A stretch of 64,000 nt of DNA from Natronosalvus vescus (GCF_023973145.1 NZ_CP099546.1:1178001-1242000), one strand, 5' to 3'; positions 30,024 to 39,750 are shown, counted from the stretch's first letter. The notes: a model not told the origin generated them from the sequence alone. Numbers and translations are program-made.

Positions 30024-31393
30024 CGCAGACCCCCTTCGAACACCGACATGTCCGGTGCCGCGTCCAGGCCTCGAGCGGCTGTCTCCTCGATTACCGTCTC
30101 GAGATCCTTGTCGCCACGACCGGAGACGGTGACGACGACAGTTTCACCGAGCACCTCGTCGGCGTCGTCGACTAGCGCCGCCTCGTGGAGATAGCCAAAG
30201 GCGTGTGCCGTCTCGAGGGCCGGGATGATCCCTTCCTCCGTTGAAAGACGGTGGAAGGCCTCGAGAGCGCTTTCGTCGTCGACGGTGACGGGGGTCACGC
30301 GACCCTCGTCGACGAGGTGGGCGAGTTCGGGGCCGACGCCGGCGTAGTCCAGGCCCGCCGAGACGCTGTGGGACTCCATGATCTGTCCGTGGGAGTCCTG
30401 AAGCAGCGTCGTCCGCGCGCCGTGGAGGACGCCCTCGTCGCCGGTCGCGAGCGTCGCCGAGTTCGGGGCGACGCCCGCTTCCTCGTCGACCTCGAGGGAG
30501 GAGCCGCCGGCCTCGACGGCGTACAGGGAAACGTGCTGATCAGGGACAAAGGTATGAAACGACCCCATCGTGTTCGAGCCACCACCTGCGCAGGCGATCA
30601 CGGAGTCGGGGAGCGAGCCGGTTTGCTCGAGACACTGCGCGCGGGCCTCCTCGGAGATGACCGCCTGAAAGTCGCGCACCATCGCCGGGAACGGATGCGG
30701 CCCGACGACGGATCCGATCACGTAGTGGGTGTGCTCGACTGTTCGCGACCAGTCGCGCATGGTTTCCGAAATCGCCTCTTTGAGGGTGCCGCGGCCGGCG
30801 TCGACCGGGTTCACCTCGGCCCCGTTGATCCGCATCCGGAACACGTTGGGGCGCTGGCGATTGACGTCCGTTCGGCCCATGTAGATTTCACAGGGCATGT
30901 CGAGGTGGGCGGCAGCCATCGCCGTCGCCGTGCCGTGCTGACCCGCACCCGTCTCGGCGATGATTCGTTCCTTGCCCATGTACTTCGCGAGCAGCACCTG
31001 TCCGAGGGCGTTGTTCAGCTTGTGGGCACCGCCGTGAACCAGATCCTCCCGTTTGAGGTATACGTCGCGACCGTACCGATCGCTCAACCGATCCGCTCGC
31101 TGGAGGGGGGTCGGTCGCCCGCCGAACGCCTCGAGTCGCCGTCGGAACTCGTCCATGAACCCGTCCTCGTTCTCGAGGACGTACCGCTGGTAGGCGTCCT
31201 CGAGTTCCTCGAGGGCGGGCATCAGAGCCTCGGGAACGTACTGGCCGCCGAAGCGGCCGAAGGTTCCGTCCTCGGCGTTCGTGTCTCGATTCGAGTCGTT
31301 CGTTATTCGAGCGTCCCTGTGCTCCTCGCTCTCACTGGTCGGGTCCGTGCGCGTTCCCCGCGGTGTGTCAGTTTCAGTGTCAGTATCAGTCAT
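30020..31393 (-). CDS. trpB: Tryptophan synthase beta subunit with acidic N-terminal extension
   Basis: 457 residues. The enzyme core starts at about residue 44 ([13 protein letters not shown]). PLP-lysine is Lys125 in [12 protein letters not shown], and the phosphate-binding [10 protein letters not shown] is present, so it is a standard TrpB1 that joins indole with serine. The first 42 residues are an extra low-complexity segment starting [10 protein letters not shown]. This start is supported by the ATGA overlap with the trpC stop at 31390-31393 and by the lack of another in-frame ATG before the core. The extension is absent from bacterial TrpB and has no motif. Confidence 0.95.
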   Translation of the reverse strand: MTDTDTETDTPRGTRTDPTSESEEHRDARITNDSNRDTNAEDGTFGRFGGQYVPEALMPALEELEDAYQRYVLENEDGFMDEFRRRLEAFGGRPTPLQRADRLSDRYGRDVYLKREDLVHGGAHKLNNALGQVLLAKYMGKERIIAETGAGQHGTATAMAAAHLDMPCEIYMGRTDVNRQRPNVFRMRINGAEVNPVDAGRGTLKEAISETMRDWSRTVEHTHYVIGSVVGPHPFPAMVRDFQAVISEEARAQCLEQTGSLPDSVIACAGGGSNTMGSFHTFVPDQHVSLYAVEAGGSSLEVDEEAGVAPNSATLATGDEGVLHGARTTLLQDSHGQIMESHSVSAGLDYAGVGPELAHLVDEGRVTPVTVDDESALEAFHRLSTEEGIIPALETAHAFGYLHEAALVDDADEVLGETVVVTVSGRGDKDLETVIEETAARGLDAAPDMSVFEGGLR

Positions 31394-32178
31394 GTCGTTT
31401 CGACCTCCGCCATCGTCAGTCGCCGCGTATTCGATCGTACGTCACCGTCGGTTTCGCCCGCGTGATCCATGAGGGCACTGCCGACGAGCAAGCCGTCCGC
31501 GCCCGCCTCGCGCATCCGGCAGGCATCCTCGGGCGTCGAAATTCCGCTCTCGGCGATCAGGGTCACGTCGTCAGGGACGTGGGGCGCGACGCGCTCGAAG
31601 GTTTCGAGATTGACCTCGAGTTTCGTCAGGTCGCGGTTGTTCACGCCGAGGATGTCGGCACCCGCTTCGAGGGCCACCTCGAGTTCTGCCCGATCGTGTA
31701 CCTCGACGAGTACCTGGAAGCCGCGTTCACGGGCGGCCGCGAGCAGTACTTCGAGGTCGTCGACGAAGCGGACGATGAGCAAGACGAGATCCGATTCGAC
31801 GACGTCGAGCTGTTCCTCGCGAAGGACGAAGTCCTTGCGCAGCACCGGCACGTCGACCGCGTCGCGAACGCGCCTGAGTGCGGTGGGCGAGCCGCCGAAG
31901 TGTGTCGGTTCGGTGAGGACGGAGATCGCTGCTGCACCGCCGTCGACCATCGACTCGGCCAGTTCGACCGGATCGTCCTCACGGTGGCCGTCACTCGTCG
32001 GACTGGTCGGTTTCACCTCGGCGATCACCGGCACGCGGCCGTCACTTTCGGCAGTGGTGAGTGCATCGGAGAAGGGACGTGGCTCGACGGTGATCGGGTC
32101 GGCTGTCGTCGCGTCGCGATTTCGAGCGGCCTCGAGAATCGAGCGGACGGCCGGGGCAACGTCGCCAACAGGTTCCAT
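31390..32178 (-). CDS. trpC: Indole-3-glycerol-phosphate synthase
   Basis: 262 residues, (beta/alpha)8 barrel. Key segments: [14 protein letters not shown] near the N terminus (catalytic Lys of the EVK-SPS motif, here KPTSPT), [10 protein letters not shown] with the catalytic Lys, [15 protein letters not shown] and ESGI. It makes indole-3-glycerol phosphate from CdRP. First gene of the operon. The ATG lies about 25 bases after a TATAAA on this strand, so the message is probably leaderless. Confidence 0.94.
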   Translation of the reverse strand: MEPVGDVAPAVRSILEAARNRDATTADPITVEPRPFSDALTTAESDGRVPVIAEVKPTSPTSDGHREDDPVELAESMVDGGAAAISVLTEPTHFGGSPTALRRVRDAVDVPVLRKDFVLREEQLDVVESDLVLLIVRFVDDLEVLLAAARERGFQVLVEVHDRAELEVALEAGADILGVNNRDLTKLEVNLETFERVAPHVPDDVTLIAESGISTPEDACRMREAGADGLLVGSALMDHAGETDGDVRSNTRRLTMAEVETT

Positions 32179-32182
32179 TATC

Positions 32183-32205
32183 GTACATCAATGTACTGAT
32201 TTATA
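32183..32205 (-). promoter_or_regulatory. trpCBA promoter with palindromic operator candidate
   Basis: On the minus strand TATAAA (32205-32200) is followed by a perfect inverted repeat GTACAT-TG-ATGTAC (32196-32183), and then by the trpC ATG at 32178. With the start of transcription expected at or near the ATG, the palindrome fills the space between TATA and start, ideal for repression. The half-sites contain GTACA/TGTAC, close to the TGTACA box described for the TrpY regulator of Methanothermobacter. No trp regulator gene is in the window. Confidence 0.6.
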
Positions 32206-32304
32206 CATAAGGCTTGCGGGATCGGCGGGGGAGGTATCGTTCGAGTCGTCGCAAATCTCCCCCGCATCGGTACCGTATTACGTCGCAACAACCACACAGC
32301 GACC

Positions 32305-33603
32305 ATGCACGTCACTATCACGCCCTCGCGCGTTCGCGGTACCGCTCGAGCGCCACCCTCCAAGAGCTACACCCACCGGGCGATCCTCGCGTCGGGATAC
32401 GCCGCGGAGGCCACCGTCCACGACGCCCTCTGGTCGGCGGACACCCGAGCGACCGCTCGCGCCGTCGAACACTTCGGCGGCGACGTGGCCCGTACAGACG
32501 ACGGTCGCCTCGAGATCACGGGCTTCGACGGGAGACCGACCGTCCCGGACGACGTCATCGACTGTGCGAATAGCGGGACGACCATGCGGCTGGTTACGGC
32601 CACCGCCGCACTCGCGGACGGCACGACCGTCCTCACTGGCGACGACTCCCTCCGCTCTCGCCCACAGGGGCCGCTGCTCGAGGCCATCTCCGACCTCGGC
32701 GGCGAGGCGTTCAGCACCCGTGGAAACGGCCAGGCGCCGCTCGTCGTCACGGGGCCGATCGATGGCGGCACCGTGTCGATTCCCGGCGACGTCTCCTCGC
32801 AGTACATCTCGGCGCTGTTGATGACCGGTGCCGTAACCGACGACGGTCTCGAAATCGCTCTCGAGACGGAACTCAAATCCGCCCCCTATGTCGACGTCAC
32901 GCTCGAGGTGCTCGCCGACTTCGGCGTCGAGGCCGACGCCACGGCGGACGGCTTCGCCGTCGCTGGCGCCCAATCCTACGACCCCGACGGCGGAACCTAC
33001 CACGTTCCCGGCGACTTCTCCTCGATTTCCTACCTCGCCGCGGCAGGTGCCGTCGCCGCGGCCGACGACGAATACGTCCGCGTTCGCGGCGCCCACCCGA
33101 GCGCGCAGGGCGACACGGCGATTCTCGAGATTCTCGAGCGCATGGGGGCCGATCTCACCTGGCATCGCGAGGACGGCACTATCGAGGTCGAACGAAGCGA
33201 TCTCGAGGGCGTGACCGTGTCGGTCGAGGACACGCCCGACCTGCTGCCGACCATCGCGACCCTGGGCGCGATTGCTGAGGGTGACACCCACATCACGAAC
33301 GCGGAACACGTCCGATTCAAGGAGACCGACCGGGTGAGCGCGATGGCCGAGGAGCTGGGAAAAATGGGCGTCGAGACGACGGAAGAACGCGATTCGCTGA
33401 CAATCCACGGGAGTGAGTTCGGCCTCGAGGGGGCGACCGTCGACGGTCGCGGCGATCACCGGATCGTCATGTCCCTGGCCGTCGCCGGCCTCGTTGCCGA
33501 CGGCGAGACGACGATCCGGGGGGCCGAACACGTCGACGTCTCGTTTCCCAACTTCTTCGACGTTCTCTACGATCTCGGTGTGGGCCTCGAGCGGTCGTCC
33601 TGA
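32305..33603 (+). CDS. aroA: 3-phosphoshikimate 1-carboxyvinyltransferase (EPSP synthase)
   Basis: 432 residues. Contains the substrate-binding PPSKSYTHR (Lys20, Ser21, Arg25), [18 protein letters not shown] and [11 protein letters not shown], all diagnostic. It joins shikimate 3-phosphate and phosphoenolpyruvate in the chorismate pathway. Divergent from trpC with 126 bases between starts, so the region between can coordinate chorismate supply with tryptophan synthesis. A GTATTACG box about 28 bases before the ATG fits a leaderless transcript. Confidence 0.95.
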   Translation: MHVTITPSRVRGTARAPPSKSYTHRAILASGYAAEATVHDALWSADTRATARAVEHFGGDVARTDDGRLEITGFDGRPTVPDDVIDCANSGTTMRLVTATAALADGTTVLTGDDSLRSRPQGPLLEAISDLGGEAFSTRGNGQAPLVVTGPIDGGTVSIPGDVSSQYISALLMTGAVTDDGLEIALETELKSAPYVDVTLEVLADFGVEADATADGFAVAGAQSYDPDGGTYHVPGDFSSISYLAAAGAVAAADDEYVRVRGAHPSAQGDTAILEILERMGADLTWHREDGTIEVERSDLEGVTVSVEDTPDLLPTIATLGAIAEGDTHITNAEHVRFKETDRVSAMAEELGKMGVETTEERDSLTIHGSEFGLEGATVDGRGDHRIVMSLAVAGLVADGETTIRGAEHVDVSFPNFFDVLYDLGVGLERSS

Positions 33604-33672
33604 GGGCATGAGACACGAGCGATCGGCTTGACCTGATACACGACGCCCGTGCACCTAACTCGGTCTCGAGAA

Positions 33673-35421
33673 TCACCCGGTCTCGAGAATCGTCTCGAGC
33701 ATCGTCAGTTCTTGCTCGAGGTCGTCGTCACCGACGGCGGCCATCTCGCTCTCGAGGTGGTCGGCGAACGTCCGGAGTCGGGTGTCGTACCGATCCGAAA
33801 CCGACAGCGGCACCGACTGCTGTTCCCACTCACCGAGTCGGTGGGATGCCGGGGGGTCGATCCCTTCTGCATCCGCGTCGGCGGTGTCGTCGGGTTCCGT
33901 TTCTCCAGCAGCCACCTTGCGCTCGTAAACCGTCCACTCTCGCAGCAAACTGGCGTACCGCGAGAGGAGAATCGACTTCCGGATCGCGTCGCTTTCGTAC
34001 GTTTCTTCGGCTGTCGGGAACGTGATATGCTCGGTCGTTTCGTGCACCTCACCGTCGCGCGTTTCCCAGCTCGCGGTCAACTCGAGTTCCTCCTCGCCCG
34101 CGTGATCGACGTCGACCTGTACCAGCACGACGCCTCCTCTGGCCTCGCCGTCGGTTCGCGGCGAGGGGAATAGGGTGTTGACGTGCATCAGCTCTCCCGT
34201 GGCTTCGTCTGCGGCCGTCGAGCCGTACACTCTGACGATGGTGGCGTGCTCGGCCTCTAGTTCGAGCGAGAGGTCGTAGACAAGCGGCGTCACCATGTAC
34301 TCGAACTCCTCGTCGAGCCGTCGTTCGAACGCCGATTCGGTGTAGACGCTGTAGTAGTTCGCGCCGCGAACCGACGTGATCTGGTCGATCAGGTCGGCGT
34401 TGAAGTCGACGCCGACGCCGACGACGGTGGTGTGGTGGTTCGCCTCGGCGTTGGCCTCGAGGCTGCTTCGAAGTTCGTCGGCGTTCGTCTCGCCCCAGTT
34501 GATCTGGGCGTCCGTGATCACGATCGAGCGGTTCTCCCTGCGCTCGTGATCTGCTCCTTCGTAATCGGCCATCAGCTCTTCGGCGGCGTCCATCGCCGCG
34601 GAGATATTGGTTCCCCCGCCCGCTCGAATGTCCGCCTGAATGTGACCGCGGATGGCATCCATGTCCGTCTTTCCAACTTTCCGAAGCGGTTTCGCGACGG
34701 CGGCGTCGCTGTTGAACAGCACGACGCCGAATCGATTGTCCGGACGAAGGTGTCGCGTGAGCGAGACCAGGGCGTCTTTCGCGACGTCCATCTTCGGACG
34801 CGTATCGTCCTCGTCGATCTCGCGTTTGTTCCCGTGTTCGTCGTAGTAGTACGCGCCGCCGTACTGGTCGTAGTAGTAGTCGGTGAAACTGGCGCGCATC
34901 GAGCCGGAGATGTCGAGAACGATCACGAGGTTGAGGGCAGGGCGCTCGAAATCAGTTTGCGAGAGCCCGGAGTCGAGGCCGACCGAGAGGAACTGCTCGC
35001 GCTCGTCCGAGAACGGATCCGGGCTCACGGCGGGCGTGTACGTCGGGCAGAACAGCGATGTGCACGAGCCGTCGCCGCCGGTATCGAAGTAGTACTCGTG
35101 GAACAATCCCTCGTAGGCGATGGACGCGGGGGTCGGCAGGTAACCCTCCCTGACGTTCTGCCGGAACGTGGAAACGTCAGCAGCGCCGCCGGCCGCGAGG
35201 CCGATGCTGTCGTCGGCGTCAGCTTCGACGGCCTCGCCGTCGGTTCCACCGAATCTGTTAGCCGATCCGTTCCCCGCATCCGCCGGATCGTACTGCCAGT
35301 CGTCGATTTTCTCGTCCTCGCTCCCAGTAGATCCGGGAAGTGCGGCCTCCGTACATCCGGCGAGCGCCAGCGAACCAACTCCGGCACAGGCCCTGAGCAG
35401 CCGTCGTCGATCGTACACCAT
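33673..35421 (-). CDS. VWA-domain Tat lipoprotein
   Basis: 582 residues. Signal: RRRLLRACAGVGSLALAGC, twin arginine plus lipobox LAGC at about residue 23. A von Willebrand A domain spans about 165-385 with a complete MIDAS: DISGS, the Thr of GGGTNIS and Asp in ITDAQ. A tyrosine-rich insert (YYYDQYGGAYYYDEHGNK) follows the first MIDAS strand, unusual for the fold. A later beta domain (LVQVDVDHAGEEELELTASW) and a helical C-terminal region complete it. Likely surface adhesion or metal-dependent complex assembly; partner unknown. Confidence 0.85.
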   Translation of the reverse strand: MVYDRRRLLRACAGVGSLALAGCTEAALPGSTGSEDEKIDDWQYDPADAGNGSANRFGGTDGEAVEADADDSIGLAAGGAADVSTFRQNVREGYLPTPASIAYEGLFHEYYFDTGGDGSCTSLFCPTYTPAVSPDPFSDEREQFLSVGLDSGLSQTDFERPALNLVIVLDISGSMRASFTDYYYDQYGGAYYYDEHGNKREIDEDDTRPKMDVAKDALVSLTRHLRPDNRFGVVLFNSDAAVAKPLRKVGKTDMDAIRGHIQADIRAGGGTNISAAMDAAEELMADYEGADHERRENRSIVITDAQINWGETNADELRSSLEANAEANHHTTVVGVGVDFNADLIDQITSVRGANYYSVYTESAFERRLDEEFEYMVTPLVYDLSLELEAEHATIVRVYGSTAADEATGELMHVNTLFPSPRTDGEARGGVVLVQVDVDHAGEEELELTASWETRDGEVHETTEHITFPTAEETYESDAIRKSILLSRYASLLREWTVYERKVAAGETEPDDTADADAEGIDPPASHRLGEWEQQSVPLSVSDRYDTRLRTFADHLESEMAAVGDDDLEQELTMLETILETG

Positions 35422-35542
35422 TGTCCTGCTCGAGTCGACGAGAACCGACGAATAAAGCGTATCCCAAGGTGAAACGCCGGTTTTACCCAGCGTGAACGGA
35501 CGTTTTCGAACGACTCACGAGACGAAGGCTTCGACGATCGGC

Positions 35543-36691
35543 TTACGCCGTGGACTGTGGGTGAGAGTGTTTCACCACCCGCTGGACGTCAGAACACTCG
35601 AGCACGAAGTCGTGGTCGAAGGCGGTTGCCGGCGTTTGGTAGCCCGATTCTACTTCGCCGGCGAGCGTCTTTTCGGCGGCCAAAACCACCGACTCGGCCG
35701 TAAACGAGTACGGGTTCGGCGTCGACAGTCGGCCGGTGACGGACTCGGTGCCGTTGGTGACTTCACCCCAGACAACGGCTCGGCCGGTCGTCAGTTCGCT
35801 CCCGTCGGGGCCGTCCATCGTTGCCTCGACGAGTCGTTCGAGCGTCGATTTGACCGGGTCGAACTCGGCCAGCGACTCGAGCGGAGCGCCCGCTTTGAGG
35901 GCATTTATCGTCCGTCTGGTCGAGGCGGCGTACACTCGAACGGAGTCGATGTCCGTGCTGTGGGCCGCCGTGACGACGTCGCCCCAGGGGACGGTCATCG
36001 CCGGTTTAACGCCGACCTCGGAACCGAAATCGATGTCGCGGGTGTCGTGAGCCGTTGGCACTTCGACCAGTCGGCCCCGACGTCTGATGATTCCGCCCGA
36101 ACCGAGCGACTCGACCATGGTCTTCGCTGTCCCGCGCGAGACGGTACTCGAGGTGGCAATCCCAAGGGAGAGCTCAGTAGCGTCGGGGAGTTTCGACGCG
36201 AGAAACGCAGCCAGACAGTCGGAGGTCACGACGTCGAATCCGATCCCTGGCAACACGGTGACGTCCGCGTCAGTGGCTCGCTCGTCCATCGAGGCGAGTC
36301 GTTCGAACACCTGAAACTCGGCGTTGATGTCGAGATAGTCGGTGCCAGCATCGAGACACGCTTCGACCATCGGCTCCGCCGTGTGAACGAACGGCCCGGC
36401 GCAGTTACAGACGACGTCGAACGGCTCGAGCTGGTCGACGAGACTGGTGGTGTCCTGGGTTTCCTCGTCGCTATCGCTCGCCGACGTGGAGTCGTCCCGC
36501 TCGCTGCTGTCGGTGGGGTCGTCGGTCTCGACATCGAAGACTCGATAGTCGAGGTCGAGACTGGTGGCCAGGGTTCGAACCTGCTCGCCGTCTCGGCCCG
36601 CAAGCACTGGGGAGCCACCGTGTGCGACGGCTTCCCTGGCGATCAGTGAGCCAGTGTAGCCGTAGGCACCGTAGATGAGGAGGCCATCCAT
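35543..36691 (-). CDS. Saccharopine dehydrogenase-like oxidoreductase
   Basis: 382 residues. N-terminal Rossmann motif IYGAYGYTGSLIA (G-x-x-G-x-x-G), then CAGPF and YLDINAE, matching the saccharopine dehydrogenase/trans-acting enoyl reductase family. Between the first beta-alpha units is an inserted acidic segment at about 55-80 (ETDDPTDSSERDDSTSASD), probably a surface loop. The reaction is unknown; relatives act on lipids or amino acid conjugates. The gene is divergent from the Rieske gene by 90 bases. Confidence 0.82.
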   Translation of the reverse strand: MDGLLIYGAYGYTGSLIAREAVAHGGSPVLAGRDGEQVRTLATSLDLDYRVFDVETDDPTDSSERDDSTSASDSDEETQDTTSLVDQLEPFDVVCNCAGPFVHTAEPMVEACLDAGTDYLDINAEFQVFERLASMDERATDADVTVLPGIGFDVVTSDCLAAFLASKLPDATELSLGIATSSTVSRGTAKTMVESLGSGGIIRRRGRLVEVPTAHDTRDIDFGSEVGVKPAMTVPWGDVVTAAHSTDIDSVRVYAASTRRTINALKAGAPLESLAEFDPVKSTLERLVEATMDGPDGSELTTGRAVVWGEVTNGTESVTGRLSTPNPYSFTAESVVLAAEKTLAGEVESGYQTPATAFDHDFVLECSDVQRVVKHSHPQSTA

Positions 36692-36781
36692 GTGGCCCCG
36701 GTTCGGGGGGAGTGCCTGTAAACGTCACGTGATCGGGTCGCGGTTCGAAACACGCTTCCGACGGGCCAGAAGCGGGGGTAG

Positions 36782-37240
36782 ATGGCTGTGGAGACACCGT
36801 TTGTCCCACTCGAGGCTGTGCCGACCGATTCGACGATGATCGTTACTGCTCGCGACGAAGACGACACGGAACGCGACGTACTCCGTCATCGTACCGGCGA
36901 CGACGTGGTCGGCTGGCTCGACGCCTGCCAGCACTATCGGCGCGTCCCGATTGGCAAAGACGACGGGGAGACGACGCGAAACGGCGAGTTCGTCTGTGAG
37001 AATCACGGCGCGTACTTCGAGGCCGACAGTGGATTGTGTACGTTCGGCCCCTGTGAAGGGGCACGCCTCGAGGCTGTGGAGGTCGCCGTCGACGACGGTA
37101 TCGTCTACGTGAGCGACGATGTCTACTGCTACACCGGTCTTGGCCTGATCGAACGAGAGTCGGCTGATCGGACATCGACGTCGAACGTACAGTTCTACGA
37201 AGTCGGGGGAAAGAACCGAACCTCATACGGACTGTTGTAA
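36782..37240 (+). CDS. Rieske [2Fe-2S] ferredoxin-like protein
   Basis: 152 residues. The cluster motifs are C49-x-H51 (CQH) and C72-x2-H75 (CENH), with the usual GAYFE and CTFGPCEG following. No transmembrane segment, so it is a soluble Rieske-type electron carrier or the ferredoxin component of an oxygenase rather than part of a bc1 complex. Related small haloarchaeal Rieske proteins stand alone like this. A CxGP-CEG loop near the cluster is conserved. Partner unknown; the neighbouring saccharopine-like enzyme is divergent. Confidence 0.88.
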   Translation: MAVETPFVPLEAVPTDSTMIVTARDEDDTERDVLRHRTGDDVVGWLDACQHYRRVPIGKDDGETTRNGEFVCENHGAYFEADSGLCTFGPCEGARLEAVEVAVDDGIVYVSDDVYCYTGLGLIERESADRTSTSNVQFYEVGGKNRTSYGLL

Positions 37241-37302
37241 CGGTTTTCGGGTGATTTCCGACCGTACGGGAAATCACCGGTGAGCGACTACACTAGACGG
37301 TA

Positions 37303-37662
37303 TCAGTGGGTCGCCAGTGCAACCAGGTCGTTTTCCTGATCGTACTCGAGCAAGCCGGCTTCGACGAGTCGCGGGAGGTGGTCGTGATACAGCGAGATGT
37401 AGACGTCCGCGATCCGTTCGGCCGAGAGTTCGGTGATCGGTCGGTTAGCTTCCTGCTGGGCGACCTCCTCGGCGGCATCGGGCAACGTGAGTTCCTGTTC
37501 GTGAGTTCTGAGAACGTCGTAGAGGAGGCGACGGCGCTGATGGCCCAGTGCTTGCAACACCTCGTCGACTGCCGCCGGTGACTCCTGACGAGCGCTGAGC
37601 CAGTCGAGGGTGTCGGCTGCGAGATCCGTTGCGGTGTCGCTCCGCTGGGTCGGGTGGCTCAT
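37303..37662 (-). CDS. DUF7344-type winged-helix protein
   Basis: 119 residues. VDEVLQALGHQRRRLLYDVLR begins a winged-helix typical of the haloarchaeal DUF7344 family, followed by the YISLYHDHLPRLVEAGLLEYDQENDLVAL wing, in which the last strand ends the protein. These proteins are putative transcription regulators with no known effector. It is transcribed towards the Rieske gene (convergent ends 62 bases apart). Confidence 0.8.
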   Translation of the reverse strand: MSHPTQRSDTATDLAADTLDWLSARQESPAAVDEVLQALGHQRRRLLYDVLRTHEQELTLPDAAEEVAQQEANRPITELSAERIADVYISLYHDHLPRLVEAGLLEYDQENDLVALATH

Positions 37663-37949
37663 CGACAGTCACCTCGAGCAGCGGCGAAATGAGCGAGTAG
37701 AGGTGAGAATCGTCGTCGATTTCGGCCTCGCATTGGTTCCGGGGAGTGAGTCGGTACTCGAGCGAACAGGCGTCCGTTGAAACGGCGACTGGACTCGTCG
37801 CCGGATGCAGGCGCTCGGCAGTCGTTCACTCGATAGTTCATACCGGATGATGAACGCGCTGACTGATATTCGTATCGACTTGGAAATAGTTGTCCGAACC
37901 GTGTGACTGTCAGTCCGTGCAAACGATTTGGGTAGAGTGGTTTCCGTAT

Positions 37950-38252
37950 TCACTCTCGGGCTCGTTCAACCGTAAACACCGGCTCAGCGACGGACTCGCT
38001 CTTGCACTCGGGACACCGGGACGGGAGATTCAGGCGGTCATCGAACCGGTCGAAGCCGCAGTCCCGACACCTCGGCGGCGACACGAGCATCTGTTCGTCC
38101 GTTCCATCGATCGATCGGGCGACGTGCTCGAGGTGGCGAAGGATCGATCCCGTCGTTAAATCGAACTCGCTGGCGAGTTCACTCGGCGTTGCTGGTCGTG
38201 TTCGAAGCGCGTCGGTGAGTCGCTGTCGCGTCGTCTCGTCGGCTTCCCGCAT
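37950..38252 (-). CDS. HTH and zinc-ribbon transcriptional regulator
   Basis: 100 residues. Residues 1-50 form a helix-turn-helix (RPATPSELASEFDLTTGSILRHLEHV); residues 60-85 carry CRDCGFD and CPECKSE, a CxxC/CxxC zinc ribbon. This combination is common among small haloarchaeal regulators. Note that the 287 bases between this gene and the DUF7344 gene contain no ORF I can support. Confidence 0.82.
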   Translation of the reverse strand: MREADETTRQRLTDALRTRPATPSELASEFDLTTGSILRHLEHVARSIDGTDEQMLVSPPRCRDCGFDRFDDRLNLPSRCPECKSESVAEPVFTVERARE

Positions 38253-38360
38253 ACCACGCCGTAGTCGCTACACCGGTTTACATGTACCTCCGGCTGGCTC
38301 GGGATTGCGTCGGGCGTGTGAGAGCCGACGCAAGTGTGTCGGGCGTGTGGGATCGTCACA

Positions 38361-38654
38361 GTGGAGTGGACGGGTTCCGAACGCCCTCGGTATGCTACGG
38401 AATACGACAAACTCGTTCGCGATCGAATCCCAGCGATTATCGACGAAAACGGTGACCGGTCGGTCACCCACGTCGCCGACGATGCCGAATACGAGCGCCG
38501 ACTGCTCGAAAAACTCGAGGAAGAGTGTACGGAGGTTCGCGACGAACTGACGCTCGAGGAACTCGAGGAAACCCGTCGACAGAAGTCGGTCGAGCGTGGA
38601 GGGTTCGACGACCGGATTGTCCTCGAACGCGTGCACGAGAGCGACCCGTTGTGA
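38361..38654 (+). CDS. MazG-like NTP pyrophosphohydrolase, apparently missing its middle
   Basis: About 97 residues from the GTG at 38361 (start uncertain; GTG 38334 also possible, no ATG in frame). The N-terminal YDKLVRDRIPAII and the C-terminal ETRRQKSVERGGFDDRIVLE match the phosphoribosyl-ATP pyrophosphohydrolase-like small family very well. The family normally has some 20-30 residues between them with an ELADVLEV segment carrying the metal-binding ExxD; here EKLEEECTEVRDEL runs directly into TLEELEE. The frame is open, so this is an in-frame deletion near 38535-38560. Probably inactive or altered. Confidence 0.65.
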   Translation: MEWTGSERPRYATEYDKLVRDRIPAIIDENGDRSVTHVADDAEYERRLLEKLEEECTEVRDELTLEELEETRRQKSVERGGFDDRIVLERVHESDPL

Positions 38655-38775
38655 GTGCCCTGGAACGTCGGTAGTTGAGCGACAAGGAACGTCGGTAACC
38701 AGCGTCGGAAGCAGATACGTTAGCAGACCGATGAAAGGGTAAGGGTCTTACATCCCGCAGGTGAATCGATGACGT

Positions 38776-39750
38776 ATGAAGGCCGTCGTGCTTGCCGGAG
38801 GCTACGCGACCCGGTTGTGGCCGATTACCAAACATCGGCCGAAGATGTTTCTCCCCGTCGGTGAGTCGACCGTCATCGATCACATCTTCGCCGAACTCGA
38901 GGCAGACGACCGCATCGACGAGGTGTTCGTCAGCACCAACGAACGCTTCGAAGCCGAATTCGAGGCCCACCTCGCTGAATCGCCGTTCGACAAACCGCGG
39001 CTGTCGGTCGAAGACACCGCCGAGGAGGACGAGAAGTTCGGCGTCGTCGGCGCGCTCGCCCAGCTCATCGACCGGGAGACCGTCGACGACGACCTCGTCG
39101 TGATCGCCGGCGACAACCTCATCAGCTTCGACATCGCCGAGTTCATCGACTACTTCGAACGCCAGGGGACGCCCTCGCTCGCCGCCTACGACGTCGGTTC
39201 GCGGGAGAAGGCAAAATCGTACGGCCTCGTCGAACTCGAGGGAGAGCGCGTCGTCGACTTTCAGGAAAAACCGGACGATCCAAAGAGCACCCTCGTATCC
39301 ATCGCCTGCTACGCGTTCCCCGAAGAGAACCTCTCGTTACTCTCGACGTATCTCGAAGAGGGAAACAACCCCGACGAACCGGGCTGGTTCATCCAGTGGC
39401 TCCAGAACCGCGAACCCACCCACGCGTTCACGTTCGAAGGCGCCTGGTTCGACATCGGGACGCCCGACAGCTACCTCGACGCCGTCGCCTGGCACCTGGA
39501 TGGCGACAATCTGATCGCCGACTCGGCGACCCTCGAGGACGTCACGATCGGCGAGAACGTCCACGTGATGGATGGCGCGACGCTCGAGCACTCGACCGTC
39601 GATCACGCCGTGATCTTTCCGGACGCGACCGTCCGCAACGCCGACATTCGACGATCGATCATCGACGAGGAGACCCGACTCGAGAACATGGATCTTGCCG
39701 GGGCACTCATCGGCGCTCACACGACGATCACGAACGGCCCGCGGGAGTGA
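38776..39750 (+). CDS. Sugar-phosphate nucleotidyltransferase
   Basis: 324 residues. N-terminal LAGGYATRLWPITKHRPKMFLPV is the nucleotide-binding signature of hexose-1-phosphate nucleotidyl/thymidylyltransferases; the sugar site GDNLISFD and WFDIGTP follow. From about residue 250 the hexapeptide-like repeats (ATLEDVTIGENVHVMDGA and so on) form a left-handed beta-helix. It activates a sugar 1-phosphate for glycan synthesis, possibly S-layer glycans, as AglF-like enzymes do in Haloferax; the role is inference. Two 12-base direct repeats lie upstream at 38662 and 38686. Confidence 0.88.
   Translation: MKAVVLAGGYATRLWPITKHRPKMFLPVGESTVIDHIFAELEADDRIDEVFVSTNERFEAEFEAHLAESPFDKPRLSVEDTAEEDEKFGVVGALAQLIDRETVDDDLVVIAGDNLISFDIAEFIDYFERQGTPSLAAYDVGSREKAKSYGLVELEGERVVDFQEKPDDPKSTLVSIACYAFPEENLSLLSTYLEEGNNPDEPGWFIQWLQNREPTHAFTFEGAWFDIGTPDSYLDAVAWHLDGDNLIADSATLEDVTIGENVHVMDGATLEHSTVDHAVIFPDATVRNADIRRSIIDEETRLENMDLAGALIGAHTTITNGPRE

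Noticed and set aside
34432-35472. Plus-strand frame of 346 codons opposite the VWA lipoprotein
   Set aside because: Shadow of the minus-strand gene, which has a signal peptide and an intact MIDAS.
37659-37953. Two short minus-strand frames between the regulator genes
   Set aside because: Ser/Thr/Arg-rich, no conserved features, and no promoter or start context.
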